A stretch of DNA of 64,000 bases from Marinomonas posidonica_A (lineage in GTDB: Bacteria > Pseudomonadota > Gammaproteobacteria > Pseudomonadales > Marinomonadaceae): the NCBI RefSeq assembly GCF_043643765.1, contig NZ_JBHZSP010000015.1:1-64000 (forward strand), read 5' to 3'. This document shows, one piece after another, positions 35,103 to 44,941 of the stretch. Positions within the stretch are counted from its first letter, which is position 1. Each line of letters starts with the position of its first letter. The notes below the pieces were generated by a model. It made no database searches, was not told where the DNA came from, and saw only the letters and a list, made by a program, of their open reading frames with translations. Made by a program: the position numbers and the translations under genes.

Positions 35103-36506
35103 TTAATATAAGTAACCGGCAGACGCCATTGCAGGAAGGTTTTCATCTAATGACTTAATACCCTGTCCCGGTGTTTGTAGGTCGTTTGGTGAGGTTGGCG
35201 CCACAACATAAGCCGTCGCAATAATCACCAGCTCGGTTTCTTCTTTTTCATTCACCTCGGATTCAAATAAACGTCCTAATCCAGGAATACTTCTTAGACC
35301 AGGAATACCTGTCACGGTTTGATTAATAGTGCTACGCAACATACCACCAAGGGCAAAGCTCTGACCGCTAGCCAATTCCACTGTGGTATCAGCCCGTCGT
35401 ACTTTAAACGCAGGAATAACGGTATCTTCTAAGATCACTGAGCCAACATCACTCAAATCACTCACTTCAGGCGAAATATGTAAGCTAATACGATTCTGAG
35501 AAAGTAGCGTTGGGGTCATTCTCATGATGACGCCATATTGCTTGTATTCGATTGAAACAGAGTTATTATTTCTAATGACAATAGGAACTTCTCCACCAGC
35601 AGCGAAGCCTGCTGTTTCGCCAGACATAGCGGTTAAGTTTGGCTCAGCTAATATACTTGCCATACCGTCAGAGGAAAGAGCAGATAAAACGCCACCAATA
35701 TTACTCGACGAACTGCCAAGAATCGCATTATCAATCCCCAGACCATTCGAAAAAGCACCACTACTCGCATCAAATAAGCTACTACCGTTACGGAAAAAGG
35801 ACTGCCCGTTATCGAATAAAGCCTCCCAGCTAAAACCGAGTGAGCGACTTAAATTACGAGACACTTCAACAATACGGACACTAATATTAATTTGTGCTGA
35901 CAACTCGACTTTCATCTGATTCACAATACGCAGCGACGCCCCACCCTGCCCACCACTTTGCGCCCCCTGACTGGCTGGGGAAATACCTAGATAAGACTCC
36001 AAACTGCCAATAACAGCCTTCGCTTGTTGTGGTGTTTTAACTGACCCTTTAACAATTAACCCTCCTTGTGTTGGGCCAAGTTTGATGTTCACTCCTGGCA
36101 CTTCAGCATTAATATACTTGCCCAGCCTATCTAGGTCGTAGCCCGCTCTCAGATTAACGGCAAGAATCACTTTATCGTCTTCATCTAAAGCATATAGCGT
36201 GGTGCTACCTGGCTTTTTTGCGAACACAAATACACTGTTCAGAGAAGGTGCTTGAAAGCTCGCTATCGCTGGATTCGCCACTAAAATTTTTGCTACGTTT
36301 TCTGTCAAAGTAAGCAATTTGCCTTCACTAACATTTAAATCAACGGTGCGAGTCACTTTAACTTGTTGAAACCCCTGAACATGACCACCATTTAATTGGG
36401 CGTTTTGCTCTTCTGTCATGTAATCGGCTGCGGCAACTACTTGATTAAAAAGAAGACAAGCACCACTAAATAAAGACATTAGGGTAAAATATCGAATAGA
36501 CTTCAT
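35103..36506 (-). CDS. rcpA: RcpA/CpaC pilus secretin
   Basis: A 467-residue outer-membrane secretin with a signal peptide (cut near VVAA, residue 26), an N-terminal pilus-specific domain (about 50-120, LTENVAKILVANPAIASFQ), a BON-like region (about 150-190), and the secretin channel (about 230-445, VEVSRNLSRSLGFSWE to PGLGRLFESEVNEKEETELVI). It forms the pore for the Flp pilus. Confidence 0.93.
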   Translation of the reverse strand: MKSIRYFTLMSLFSGACLLFNQVVAAADYMTEEQNAQLNGGHVQGFQQVKVTRTVDLNVSEGKLLTLTENVAKILVANPAIASFQAPSLNSVFVFAKKPGSTTLYALDEDDKVILAVNLRAGYDLDRLGKYINAEVPGVNIKLGPTQGGLIVKGSVKTPQQAKAVIGSLESYLGISPASQGAQSGGQGGASLRIVNQMKVELSAQINISVRIVEVSRNLSRSLGFSWEALFDNGQSFFRNGSSLFDASSGAFSNGLGIDNAILGSSSSNIGGVLSALSSDGMASILAEPNLTAMSGETAGFAAGGEVPIVIRNNNSVSIEYKQYGVIMRMTPTLLSQNRISLHISPEVSDLSDVGSVILEDTVIPAFKVRRADTTVELASGQSFALGGMLRSTINQTVTGIPGLRSIPGLGRLFESEVNEKEETELVIIATAYVVAPTSPNDLQTPGQGIKSLDENLPAMASAGYLY

Positions 36507-36555
36507 TACATAATTTCCAAACTGGGTAAACTAAAGGGCCTCACCGTCAGAAGCT

Positions 36556-37497
36556 CTATTGGGAGGCTTCGGCAGGTGTATCACCGCGATACATCATCAC
36601 GGTTCTGGAATCCACACTTGGATACAAGCGGCTATAAATAGTGGTTACTTGATCCAACATAGTGACGCCTGATTCATTCGATGTTTCCATTCCTGCAATG
36701 GCATACAAACCACTTTCATCAGTTGCGTCTTGAACACTTCTCAAAGCCAACTGCAACGTGCCAATTTCTCGTGCTACAGCCAAGCGTTCAGCCGCTAACG
36801 CAGACACTTCCAAAGTCACCGTTTCGTAATATGCTCGCTTAGCATCCTTCTGTAAGGCTTCCTCATCACCTCTTAATCTCAACGACCCTCTTGCAACATT
36901 GTTCAACGCTAAAACTCGAACATTCGTCAATAAAGTCTGTGATGCAATTTTTGGCAACACACTACCAGTAGATTCATCATCTTCTTTCAACTCTTGATCT
37001 CGTTTAAGCCCCAAAATCACATCAACACGGTCTCCTGCTGTAATGAGACCGGCATTACTTGCTAGCGCACTGGTAGGAATCGCGACCGCTCTCATACCTG
37101 ATTTAAGAACAGAAGCGAGGAAACCCGGTTCACCAGCTCGCACTAGAACATTACTGTCGAGTAATTCACCTTGTTTGACCGATTCTCTAACCGTTGCACC
37201 AAACACCACACTCAACTCATCTTCGTCTTTTAAGAAATACATAAGAGAAGAGTGTTTTTCCTTTGCTTCTATCCAACGAACCGCCGAACCATCTAAAAAG
37301 TCACCTGGTTTTAAATCTTTCGCAGCGGCTAACACAGGAGAATAAATAGGTGTAACAATAGACTCCGTTTTTATTACTGGGGCCTCTTCCACTACTGCAG
37401 GTGCTTGTGGTGCAGACATTAATACGCGAACTAAAAGCGCACCACCCAAAGCAAATAACAAAGCTGCAGAAACAAAAAATACTGATGAAGCTTTCAT
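36556..37497 (-). CDS. rcpC: RcpC/CpaB pilus assembly protein
   Basis: A 313-residue protein with one N-terminal membrane helix and a SAF/beta-clip domain (about residues 52-115, AAAKDLKPGDFLDGSAVRWIE), followed by a CpaB C-terminal domain with SALASNAGLITAGDRVDVIL. It is a periplasmic factor stabilising the secretin in Tad systems. Confidence 0.9.
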   Translation of the reverse strand: MKASSVFFVSAALLFALGGALLVRVLMSAPQAPAVVEEAPVIKTESIVTPIYSPVLAAAKDLKPGDFLDGSAVRWIEAKEKHSSLMYFLKDEDELSVVFGATVRESVKQGELLDSNVLVRAGEPGFLASVLKSGMRAVAIPTSALASNAGLITAGDRVDVILGLKRDQELKEDDESTGSVLPKIASQTLLTNVRVLALNNVARGSLRLRGDEEALQKDAKRAYYETVTLEVSALAAERLAVAREIGTLQLALRSVQDATDESGLYAIAGMETSNESGVTMLDQVTTIYSRLYPSVDSRTVMMYRGDTPAEASQ

Positions 37498-37512
37498 ATC
37501 AATAACCGTGAA

Positions 37513-38064
37513 TTAGTATGGAATTGGGCTTATCAATGAAAAACAAGCCCCTCCAGAAATAGCCAACCCATAAGGAAGGCCTTTAACGTTTTCATAAGAA
37601 AACACAAGGGGAGTTGGAATGTTTAGCTGTGGAAATCGATCTGATACTTGTGTAATCAACTTAGCGCCATACAGCTCTAACAATGATACAAGCGGCATAA
37701 ACAAGGCCAAAACGCCCCCCACCAATGCCGTCACAATCAAGAAGACCAACTGATTATCAAACCCAACCCACAAGCATAAAACCGCCATTAACTTAACGTC
37801 GCCAGCCCCCATCTGTCCGATAGTAAACAAGCCAAAACCAACAAACAGAACACCACACGCACCTAACAAGGACAAGCCAAGCTCATGCCATAACGCTATA
37901 TTATTCAGGTGACCATAAGGCCCAACAGACCATATGGACGCCAATACGGATAAGCACCAACTGATGACTAACGCAATGATTAAGACATTGTGTATACGTC
38001 GGTAAAAAAGATCCGTCACCGTCACCCAAGCAGCAACAACAAAGACAAGAACACCTGACATCAT
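37513..38064 (-). CDS. tadV: TadV/CpaA prepilin peptidase
   Basis: A polytopic A24 aspartic peptidase of 183 residues that cuts Flp and the minor pseudopilins. The catalytic aspartates are D18 (VTVTDLFYRR) and D89 (MGAGDVKLM, the GxGD motif). I chose 38064 (or the adjacent 38061) because it follows the flp stop by seven bases; the longer frame to 38115 would overlap flp by 44 bases. Confidence 0.9.
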   Translation of the reverse strand: MMSGVLVFVVAAWVTVTDLFYRRIHNVLIIALVISWCLSVLASIWSVGPYGHLNNIALWHELGLSLLGACGVLFVGFGLFTIGQMGAGDVKLMAVLCLWVGFDNQLVFLIVTALVGGVLALFMPLVSLLELYGAKLITQVSDRFPQLNIPTPLVFSYENVKGLPYGLAISGGACFSLISPIPY

Positions 38065-38071
38065 TAGATCT

Positions 38072-38269
38072 TTACTCGGAACCAGGATTATTCGTATTGG
38101 TAATTTGGTCAGCAATCGATGAAAAACGGTCTTTCAATGCCGTCACAAAAACACCATCAGAACCAAAAATAACGCCAATTGCAGCAGCCATTGCTGCGGC
38201 TAAAATGCCATATTCAATGGCGGTTACACCACGTTCGTCAGATAAAAAACGTTTTAGATTGTCTTTCAT
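38072..38269 (-). CDS. flp: Flp major pilin
   Basis: From the internal ATG at 38269 it encodes a 65-residue prepilin of typical Flp size. The leader MKDNLKRFLSDERG is followed by VTAIEYGILAAAMAAAIGVI, with TadV cleavage between G and V and the Flp motif including the conserved E and Y. An upstream in-frame ATG at 38350 would add 27 residues unlike any Flp leader. It is the first gene of the tad locus and the most highly expressed one in other species. Confidence 0.93.
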   Translation of the reverse strand: MKDNLKRFLSDERGVTAIEYGILAAAMAAAIGVIFGSDGVFVTALKDRFSSIADQITNTNNPGSE

Positions 38270-38496
38270 AACTTTCTTAATTCCCAAAGCATTGTAAGAA
38301 ACATCCACGGAGCGGATACTATTCAAGGGTGTATTAAGATTGATTCTCATTAACTATTCAACACTCGAACCATTAAGAATGCTTAATGAAAGAAAGCTAG
38401 CCCTTTATTGCTCAATTGTTAGGATTGGCGACATAGAAATAGGGAAATAAATAGATCCGATAATGAGGAAATATAATTCTATGTAAATTAATGTAT

Positions 38497-38511
38497 TGAT
38501 AATGGTTATCA
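38497..38511. promoter_or_regulatory. Near-consensus Fur box between tad and two-component genes
   Basis: TGATAATGGTTATCA matches the 7-1-7 Fur consensus at 13 of 14 fixed positions and sits in a longer palindrome (38495-38513, ATTGATAATGGTTATCAAT). It lies 67 bases before the response-regulator start and about 230 bases before flp. Placement suggests iron control of the two-component genes, the pilus genes, or both. Confidence 0.72.
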
Positions 38512-38578
38512 ATACCATGTATATTTTGCTTACCTGAAAGTCAAACATCTAGGATCAATTAAAGAGAGATAAAACCCT

Positions 38579-39244
38579 ATGCGAGTCTTAATTGTTGAAG
38601 ATGATGTATCCGTTAGTCACTGGATTAGCAGCAAACTTCATGCGTCTGGGCATAGCTGTAAACTTGTCGACAATGGCGAAGACGCATTAACATTAATTAA
38701 AAGTGAAGTATTTGACGTTGTACTATTAGACCGAATTCTTCCTAAAATTGACGGCATAGAGGTGCTAAACACTCTCGGATCAGCACCCCATCCTCCAGTA
38801 TTGATTTTGTCAGCTAATGACCAGATATCAGACAGAATAGAAGGTTTACAAGCCGGTGCAGACGACTACTTAGGAAAGCCCTTTGACTTTACAGAATTGC
38901 TGTTACGTTTAGAAAGGCTTTACCATCGCACCAAAAAAGTGGCGTCGAGTAACCTAATCAAAATCAAAGACATGATGATCAACCTTGAACTTCATGAAGT
39001 GACAAGATCTGGCGAACGCATCGATTTAACGAACAAAGAATTCAAATTATTGTATGTGCTTGCGGAGCACCCAGGGCAAACTGTCACCAGAAGTATGCTG
39101 TTAGAAAAGGCTTGGGGTTATCAGTTTGACCCTCAAACCAATGTGCTCGATGTGCACTTATCCAAACTCAGAAACAAGCTAGATGGCAATTCCAAGAACC
39201 CCATCATTCGTACCATACGTTCAGTAGGCTACGCCCTAGGATAG
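38579..39244 (+). CDS. OmpR-family response regulator
   Basis: A 221-residue regulator: receiver domain (residues 1-115; acidic pocket D8, D9, phosphorylation site D51, K100) and an OmpR-type winged helix (about 125-220, TNKEFKLLYVLAEHPGQTV and VLDVHLSKLRNKL). It closely resembles the QseB/PmrA-like class. It is divergent from flp and directly precedes its kinase; a role in pilus control is inferred from position. Confidence 0.93.
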   Translation: MRVLIVEDDVSVSHWISSKLHASGHSCKLVDNGEDALTLIKSEVFDVVLLDRILPKIDGIEVLNTLGSAPHPPVLILSANDQISDRIEGLQAGADDYLGKPFDFTELLLRLERLYHRTKKVASSNLIKIKDMMINLELHEVTRSGERIDLTNKEFKLLYVLAEHPGQTVTRSMLLEKAWGYQFDPQTNVLDVHLSKLRNKLDGNSKNPIIRTIRSVGYALG

Positions 39245-39248
39245 ATTT

Positions 39249-40625
39249 GTGTCGATCAAATCCTTATTGCATAGCAGCAGTTTCAGACAGGCGGCAACCA
39301 TCGCCTTTATTTGTCTGTTAATTTCTTCTGCGGCTATTTTAGTTTGTGATCATATTTTAGAAAACATCATGAAAAGTCATGTCCGAGGCATGATTTTTGA
39401 AAACCTAGAGCATCAGGAATTACATGGGCTAGAAAACAATAGCCATATTTTGATCGAAAAACTCAAAAAAAACCAATCAAAAGATAGTCGAAAAGACCAT
39501 TATTCCTTCGTTTTCGATGAATTTGGTCACATTTTATATGGTGATAGCAACCAGTTCTCTGAACAGGGATTGAAAGATATTATAAACCAAGACCTTCAAA
39601 CTTCCTCCATCATCACCTTAAAAAATGAACATGTTGAACTGCTTGGTTTACTTCTCCCATTAGCTGGCGGAAAACTCTATTTTAATGCTTATGATGTTCG
39701 TCCGATGATCCAACAAACGCGCATCATCCCTCTGATGACAGGTGCAGGGTTATTGGCGATCCAACTCTCTATTTTGCTAATCAGCCTACCTTTCAGCTTG
39801 CATAATCTTTCAAGGGTAAACCATATTCTCAAAACCTTAGAGCTTTACGCCAGCGGCAAGCATCACGTTAGGGTGAATTACAAAAACAATGGAGATGAAT
39901 TTGGACGATTAAGCAAAGAAACCAATCAAGTTCTTGGACGCACACAAAAGCTCATGGAAGAAGTTCGAACCATCACTAGCCATGTAGCACATGAATTACG
40001 AACACCAATGACACGCTTGCAACATCGATTAATTAATATTTCAGAAAAGGTTGATGGCACTGAGCTAGAAGAGCTGGACTTAGCCATTAAAGAAACGGAA
40101 CAAATACAACTTTTGTTCCGTTCCATCATGCGACTTTCCGAAGTTGAAACGGGCCAAGTAAGCCTGACAAAAGACAAAATAAACGCTCATGATATCCTTT
40201 ATGATGCATACGAATATTATGCGCCACTAGCGGAGGCTCATAATATTAAGATTCAAATTAACGCCAACAAAAAATACTTCTTTTATGCTGATAAAATCTT
40301 AATATTTCAAGCCATTGCGAATCTATTAGACAATGCCATCAAATACGCACCAGAAAGTGATCTCATTACACTGAGTATAGAATCTCAACTCGGCGACACT
40401 TACATTAGTGTATCGGATCAAGGCAAAGGCATCCCTGAAGACAGCCAAACCTTAGTCACACAACGATTTAAACGACTAACCACCAAAGAAGACGTGTTTG
40501 GTCACGGCTTAGGGTTAACCCTTATTAATGCCATCGTAACACTTCATCACGGTGAATTAATGATTAAAAATACCTCACCCGGCTTAACCGTTGGCATTAA
40601 ATTAAGCTCTGATAAAATTAACTAA
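39249..40625 (+). CDS. Sensor histidine kinase
   Basis: A 458-residue membrane kinase with two membrane helices (about residues 13-35 and 158-182) flanking a periplasmic sensor. A HAMP domain, the phosphoacceptor helix (SHVAHELRTPMTRLQHRL, H about 246), and the HATPase domain (NLLDNAIKYAPE, DQGKGIP, GHGLGLTL) follow. It starts at GTG four bases after the regulator stop. Signal unknown; the periplasmic part is highly charged. Confidence 0.92.
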   Translation: MSIKSLLHSSSFRQAATIAFICLLISSAAILVCDHILENIMKSHVRGMIFENLEHQELHGLENNSHILIEKLKKNQSKDSRKDHYSFVFDEFGHILYGDSNQFSEQGLKDIINQDLQTSSIITLKNEHVELLGLLLPLAGGKLYFNAYDVRPMIQQTRIIPLMTGAGLLAIQLSILLISLPFSLHNLSRVNHILKTLELYASGKHHVRVNYKNNGDEFGRLSKETNQVLGRTQKLMEEVRTITSHVAHELRTPMTRLQHRLINISEKVDGTELEELDLAIKETEQIQLLFRSIMRLSEVETGQVSLTKDKINAHDILYDAYEYYAPLAEAHNIKIQINANKKYFFYADKILIFQAIANLLDNAIKYAPESDLITLSIESQLGDTYISVSDQGKGIPEDSQTLVTQRFKRLTTKEDVFGHGLGLTLINAIVTLHHGELMIKNTSPGLTVGIKLSSDKIN

Positions 40626-40648
40626 AACTCATCACAAAAAAACTACGA

Positions 40649-42817
40649 TCAAAATGACATCTCTCGAATAATAACCGAATACACACTTCGCCATAACTGA
40701 CTCACCACACTCTGCGGTTCGCCATCGACCACCACTTTTCCACGTATGACGAAACTAGACGTTTGCGTATTTTGATCACCTATTGGTGAAAAATAGGCGC
40801 GATATATCGCTTTTTCTGGGTGCGGTGCCATATCACCTTGCTCCTTTTTAGAAGCGATTTCACCACCATACACAGACGCTAATTCTGGTGCAGAAGACAT
40901 TCTACTTACTGCCGTTTCTTCTATTTTATTAAGGCGTAACGTGACGTCAGAGTACGCTGAATTTTCTGGAATAAATCGAGCAAGACTTCCTTCTTTTATA
41001 CGAGATAAATCCCTTTCCTCAATATAGGCTTCTACTAGATTGCCTTGCTGACCAACCACAGTAGCTAGCCATTCTCCTGACGACAGCCAACTCCCCACTG
41101 CAAACTGCTCTGATAGATCCGCCACATAACCATCGAACGGTGCCACCACAGTCAAACCATCGATTCGGAGTGAAGAGGCAAGCAAACGCGACTGCACTGA
41201 AACCAATTCTTCTCTTACCATACTCAATTTAGAAGACGCTTCTTTATCAAATTGGCTTACTTTGTTTTGTTTTTCTAACGCAATGAGCTGTTGACGAAGT
41301 GCAAGTGCCTCTTTCTCCAATTCTGGAGAGTAAAAGCGAAACAATCTTTCCCCTTTCTTTACTGACGTATTTTGTTCAACCGCGATTTCTACCAACTGCG
41401 CGTTTTCAGGTACAAACATTAAAGACTGCTGCTCAGCTCTAAGAATCGCCGAAGCAGACACCTCGCCTCGCCATGGAATAAAAACCAAGCAGATAAGAAC
41501 AACCAATAACCCCATACTCAACATCGCGTTTCTATTAAGAGACATGTTTGACCTTCTCGCACTCCACTCTTTTAATTCTTTGAACACTGGCAGTAACACA
41601 AACACCAGCATTTCCACTGTAAACAAAATGATACCCAACACTTTGAAAGCAAAGTGGTAAACCATGAGAGCGATACCAATAAACAAAAACAGCCTATAAA
41701 CCCAAGTACCGACTGAATAAAACAGCAATATTTTCCGCATAGTAGACGAAAAGTATTCTGGCGCCGCTTCCTTGAATCCGAATAGCCACTCCCTTAGCTG
41801 CCAACGAGTATAAGCAAATGCTCTTTGTTGTAGATTCGGCATTCCCAAGAAGTCGGAAAACAAGAAATAGCCATCAAAGCGCATAAAAGGACTGAGGTTA
41901 ATCAATAAGGAAAGTACCCAAGTGGTCGATAACATGAAGGCTAAACTGCGCCAAACGCCATCCGCTAGAAAACTCCAAATGAACATAGCCCAAACGGCGA
42001 CTATCATTTCTACCAGTACACCCGCTGCGCCAATCGCCATACGTTGATGCTTGCTTTTTAGTCGCCATGAGCCAGAGGTGTCCGTATAAAGGACAGGCCA
42101 TAAAACTAGAAACGCCACCCCCATGGTTGCCACCCGACCGCCGAAAAGCTTGCAAGAATAAGCGTGCCCCAACTCATGAAGTAGCTTTGTTAAAAACAAA
42201 GCGACACCCATCAGAACAATACCTTCAAAAGAGAAAAAATATAAAAAAGTATGAGTAAAAGCATCCCACTGATGACTCACCAATACGCCACCTAATACAG
42301 CGGCCATAAGGGTCAGGCAAATAAAGAATTTGCTGATGAAGAATTTAGCAATAGGTAAGGTACGATCTAGAAAACGATCTGGGCTACAAATAGGCACACG
42401 TAAAAAGAGGTAGTTCTTAAGAAGCCACTTTAAAGGACTGGTTTTACGTTGTGATTTTTCTTCAGATAAGCGCGCTAAGTCTTTTTCGCCATAAACGTTA
42501 AGCAAACGATGTCCACTCAGAAACCGTGCAAAATTCTGAATTTCTTGTTGATCAACCTCTAAGGTAGTGGAAGACTGAATACCTTCCTGGATGGCTTCCG
42601 CACTATCAAGATGCCAGCGCGCCAGCATTTCCATTTCCAGCCAGCCTAAACGATAAAACCGTCCACTTAACGGATCTTCTAACGTCCAAGTAGGTGCACC
42701 AGAAAAGTCGGCAGGCCCTTCGTGTAAACGCAATTCATCACGAAGTTCTCCCAATGGCGCACCATTCTGCTGATTCGGCCTGTTAACTTGAGGAATAGCC
42801 ATCGCCCCAACATTCAT
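40649..42817 (-). CDS. PqqD-like/M50 metalloprotease/HlyD fusion membrane protein
   Basis: A 722-residue protein. Residues about 25-115 look PqqD-like (peptide-binding winged helix). About 155-435 form a polytopic site-2-protease-like core with HExxH (H214-E215-L216-G217-H218) and the distal metal-ligand motif FDGYFLFSD (D315). About 437-720 are a membrane anchor plus HlyD/biotinyl-lipoyl adaptor (VVAPFDGYVADL). Such fusions accompany giant LEPR-motif proteins. It may recognise, cleave or pass the substrate to the adaptor/TolC conduit; that is inference. It is last in the operon, seven bases after the previous stop. Start at 42802 (MAIPQV) is an alternative. Confidence 0.85.
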   Translation of the reverse strand: MNVGAMAIPQVNRPNQQNGAPLGELRDELRLHEGPADFSGAPTWTLEDPLSGRFYRLGWLEMEMLARWHLDSAEAIQEGIQSSTTLEVDQQEIQNFARFLSGHRLLNVYGEKDLARLSEEKSQRKTSPLKWLLKNYLFLRVPICSPDRFLDRTLPIAKFFISKFFICLTLMAAVLGGVLVSHQWDAFTHTFLYFFSFEGIVLMGVALFLTKLLHELGHAYSCKLFGGRVATMGVAFLVLWPVLYTDTSGSWRLKSKHQRMAIGAAGVLVEMIVAVWAMFIWSFLADGVWRSLAFMLSTTWVLSLLINLSPFMRFDGYFLFSDFLGMPNLQQRAFAYTRWQLREWLFGFKEAAPEYFSSTMRKILLFYSVGTWVYRLFLFIGIALMVYHFAFKVLGIILFTVEMLVFVLLPVFKELKEWSARRSNMSLNRNAMLSMGLLVVLICLVFIPWRGEVSASAILRAEQQSLMFVPENAQLVEIAVEQNTSVKKGERLFRFYSPELEKEALALRQQLIALEKQNKVSQFDKEASSKLSMVREELVSVQSRLLASSLRIDGLTVVAPFDGYVADLSEQFAVGSWLSSGEWLATVVGQQGNLVEAYIEERDLSRIKEGSLARFIPENSAYSDVTLRLNKIEETAVSRMSSAPELASVYGGEIASKKEQGDMAPHPEKAIYRAYFSPIGDQNTQTSSFVIRGKVVVDGEPQSVVSQLWRSVYSVIIREMSF

Positions 42818-42824
42818 GAAGACA

Positions 42825-44186
42825 TTACCATGTCAGCCAAATACGTAATGCAGAAATCGGTTTTCTAAACAGATAATAAAATACCGTGGTGTTTTCACCA
42901 TAAAGCTTCGCTAAGCCTTTTTTACCAAGGCGAATCCGCTCATCTTTTTGCTCGAACTTAGCTTTGAGCCGAAGCGCATATTGACCTTCTTGTGTCGGCG
43001 TTGCCTTATAAGCCATGCTTTCTAATGTCGCCTTAATCGGGTTGGACGGATCACTGTTTAAAAACAACAGCACATGGGAGCCGATTTCCAAATCAATAGC
43101 ATCTTGTAGTGGTAGACGAATATCTAAAGCCGTGTCGTTCGGATCAGCTATGGTCATGATGGATTCACCCAAAGACAAAGGCTTACCAATCCAATCCCCT
43201 TGGCTATCGAAGATTGCCACACCGTCATAAGGCGCTCGTAACACAGTACGTTCTAATTGTTGCTGTAGATAATCCACATCTAGCTTAGCCTGTGCTTGCT
43301 TGCCTTCAAGAACCGCCAGCGCCGCTTTGCGGCGTTCATCTCTAAAAGATTGCTGTTGCGCCATCCTCAACTCCGCTCGACTGACGGCATAGGTTTGTCT
43401 AGCGGCTTCTAATCTTTGTTGTAACTCACGGGAATCTAAATGCACTATTTCTTGATCTGCGGCCACCAATTCATTCGGTTTAACCAAAATTTTATCTACG
43501 ACACCGTTCATTGGCGCACGAACAATATTTGGCTGCGAAGGTACAATATCCGCTGATGCAACAACCGATTGTCGTACCGGGATCATCGAAATTAATGCCA
43601 TGACAGCAATGCCTGCTAACCACCAGCGACCACGCTTCTGACTACTCGGTAGTAAACGCGATTTACGACTGAATGCCTGCCAAGCATGTCCATAACTACT
43701 CAATAGAAACGTCAGTAACCTTTTTTCTCTTAGGTTTACCTCCTCTTCTTTCGCTAAGAGTAGACCCGCGACAATCTCCCCATGAGTGTTTTTGATTGGC
43801 AGCCAAATTAGATGAGAAGGGAAGTATTCAGCATAGCGAATCGCATCTTCTTGCTCCATTTTCTGGGGATCAACTCGATGTATTCGATCCGCTTTTTCTG
43901 TCTGTAAAACGCCTTTACACAAAGCATTCACCCAAGTACAAAAAGGCGAGCTCGCGTCGACATCCACCAATCCAGACGCACCAACAAGCACCTTGCTATC
44001 ACTTCGCCATAATAGACTTTGACGATATTCCAATAACAAGCGAGTTTCGTTTAAGACAATAAATTGCAGTTCGTCTAAGGTATTGGCTAAACGCGCTTTC
44101 TCTTCAATCTGCAATAGATCAAGTAATGCATGCTCTACCGAATTATCTGGCGATTTTTTTGTCTCTTGTGGGGAGGTTTTACTCAT
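42825..44186 (-). CDS. HlyD-type adaptor with GAF-like cytoplasmic domain
   Basis: A 453-residue protein. Residues about 25-170 resemble a GAF-type sensory domain (ANTLDELQFIVLNETRLLLEYRQSLLW; HLIWLPIKNTHGEIVAGLLLA, both cited in part). A single membrane helix at about 190-207 follows, then a HlyD/membrane-fusion domain (about 215-420, with IVRAPMNGVVDKILVKPNE and VLRAPYDGVAIFD). A GAF domain on an export adaptor suggests ligand-gated secretion. It overlaps the next adaptor gene by four bases. Confidence 0.83.
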   Translation of the reverse strand: MSKTSPQETKKSPDNSVEHALLDLLQIEEKARLANTLDELQFIVLNETRLLLEYRQSLLWRSDSKVLVGASGLVDVDASSPFCTWVNALCKGVLQTEKADRIHRVDPQKMEQEDAIRYAEYFPSHLIWLPIKNTHGEIVAGLLLAKEEEVNLREKRLLTFLLSSYGHAWQAFSRKSRLLPSSQKRGRWWLAGIAVMALISMIPVRQSVVASADIVPSQPNIVRAPMNGVVDKILVKPNELVAADQEIVHLDSRELQQRLEAARQTYAVSRAELRMAQQQSFRDERRKAALAVLEGKQAQAKLDVDYLQQQLERTVLRAPYDGVAIFDSQGDWIGKPLSLGESIMTIADPNDTALDIRLPLQDAIDLEIGSHVLLFLNSDPSNPIKATLESMAYKATPTQEGQYALRLKAKFEQKDERIRLGKKGLAKLYGENTTVFYYLFRKPISALRIWLTW

Positions 44187-44941
44187 GGTGCCGTCACTTT
44201 TTTATGGGCAAACACAGCACTGCCACTCATTCCAGGAAGCAAACGATTCTGCGGCTTTGAAGTAATCTGACCAAATACGGAGAACGACTGACTAAGAGGG
44301 TCTATTACCGCACCAAGCCGTGTTACTTTGGCATCATATTCTTGCTCGGTTTCATCTAGCCTAACTTTGAAACCATCACCAATATTAATGCGTCGTACCC
44401 AGTTTGACGGCACAATTAATTCAACGACAAAAGCATGGTTGTCATAAATTTCTAACAGTGGCTCGCCTTCTGAGACGAATTCACCTTGCTCAACCAAACG
44501 CTTAGAGATACGACCAGAGAAAGGTGCATTTATAGCGCAACGCTTTACCATGACTTCGCCTATATTTCGCTCCGCTTTCGCCATAATAAGAGCAGATTCA
44601 GCCTGACTAACGTCCATTACACTGATCGATTGAAGGTTATCCAGACGTTGAGCAATATCTTGTTTTTTCTGTGCGGTATTTTCGGCGGCTATTGCATAGT
44701 TCAGCTTGGCTCGATAAATTTCGCAATCAAAATTCACCAATTCCTGACCCTTTTTGAAGGTTTGACCTTCACGCCAATCCAGTTGCTTAATTCGCCCTGT
44801 CAATTGACTCGACAATACCATCTGATCTTTCGCTTTGAGCTGAACACGAATTGGATAGTGTTCAGCCTCAGCATGTAGTCCTGTTGAAAGAATAAAGCCA
44901 CTGCATAATAAAGCTGCGGCTATTGGGAAACGATAAAACAT
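44183..44941 (-). CDS. Periplasmic HlyD-family adaptor
   Basis: A 252-residue short membrane-fusion protein with a signal peptide (cut near LHA, residue 24), lipoyl-like halves (LTGRIKQLDWREGQTFKKGQELVNFDC and INAPFSGRISKRLVEQGEFVSEGE, cited in part) and a beta-barrel. It lacks the long coiled coil of classical adaptors. It overlaps the TolC gene by one base. Confidence 0.85.
   Translation of the reverse strand: MFYRFPIAAALLCSGFILSTGLHAEAEHYPIRVQLKAKDQMVLSSQLTGRIKQLDWREGQTFKKGQELVNFDCEIYRAKLNYAIAAENTAQKKQDIAQRLDNLQSISVMDVSQAESALIMAKAERNIGEVMVKRCAINAPFSGRISKRLVEQGEFVSEGEPLLEIYDNHAFVVELIVPSNWVRRINIGDGFKVRLDETEQEYDAKVTRLGAVIDPLSQSFSVFGQITSKPQNRLLPGMSGSAVFAHKKVTAP

Noticed and set aside
38270..38350. 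Longer flp start giving a 92-residue pilin
   Set aside because: The added 27 residues do not look like a prepilin leader, while the internal ATG gives a typical 65-residue Flp.
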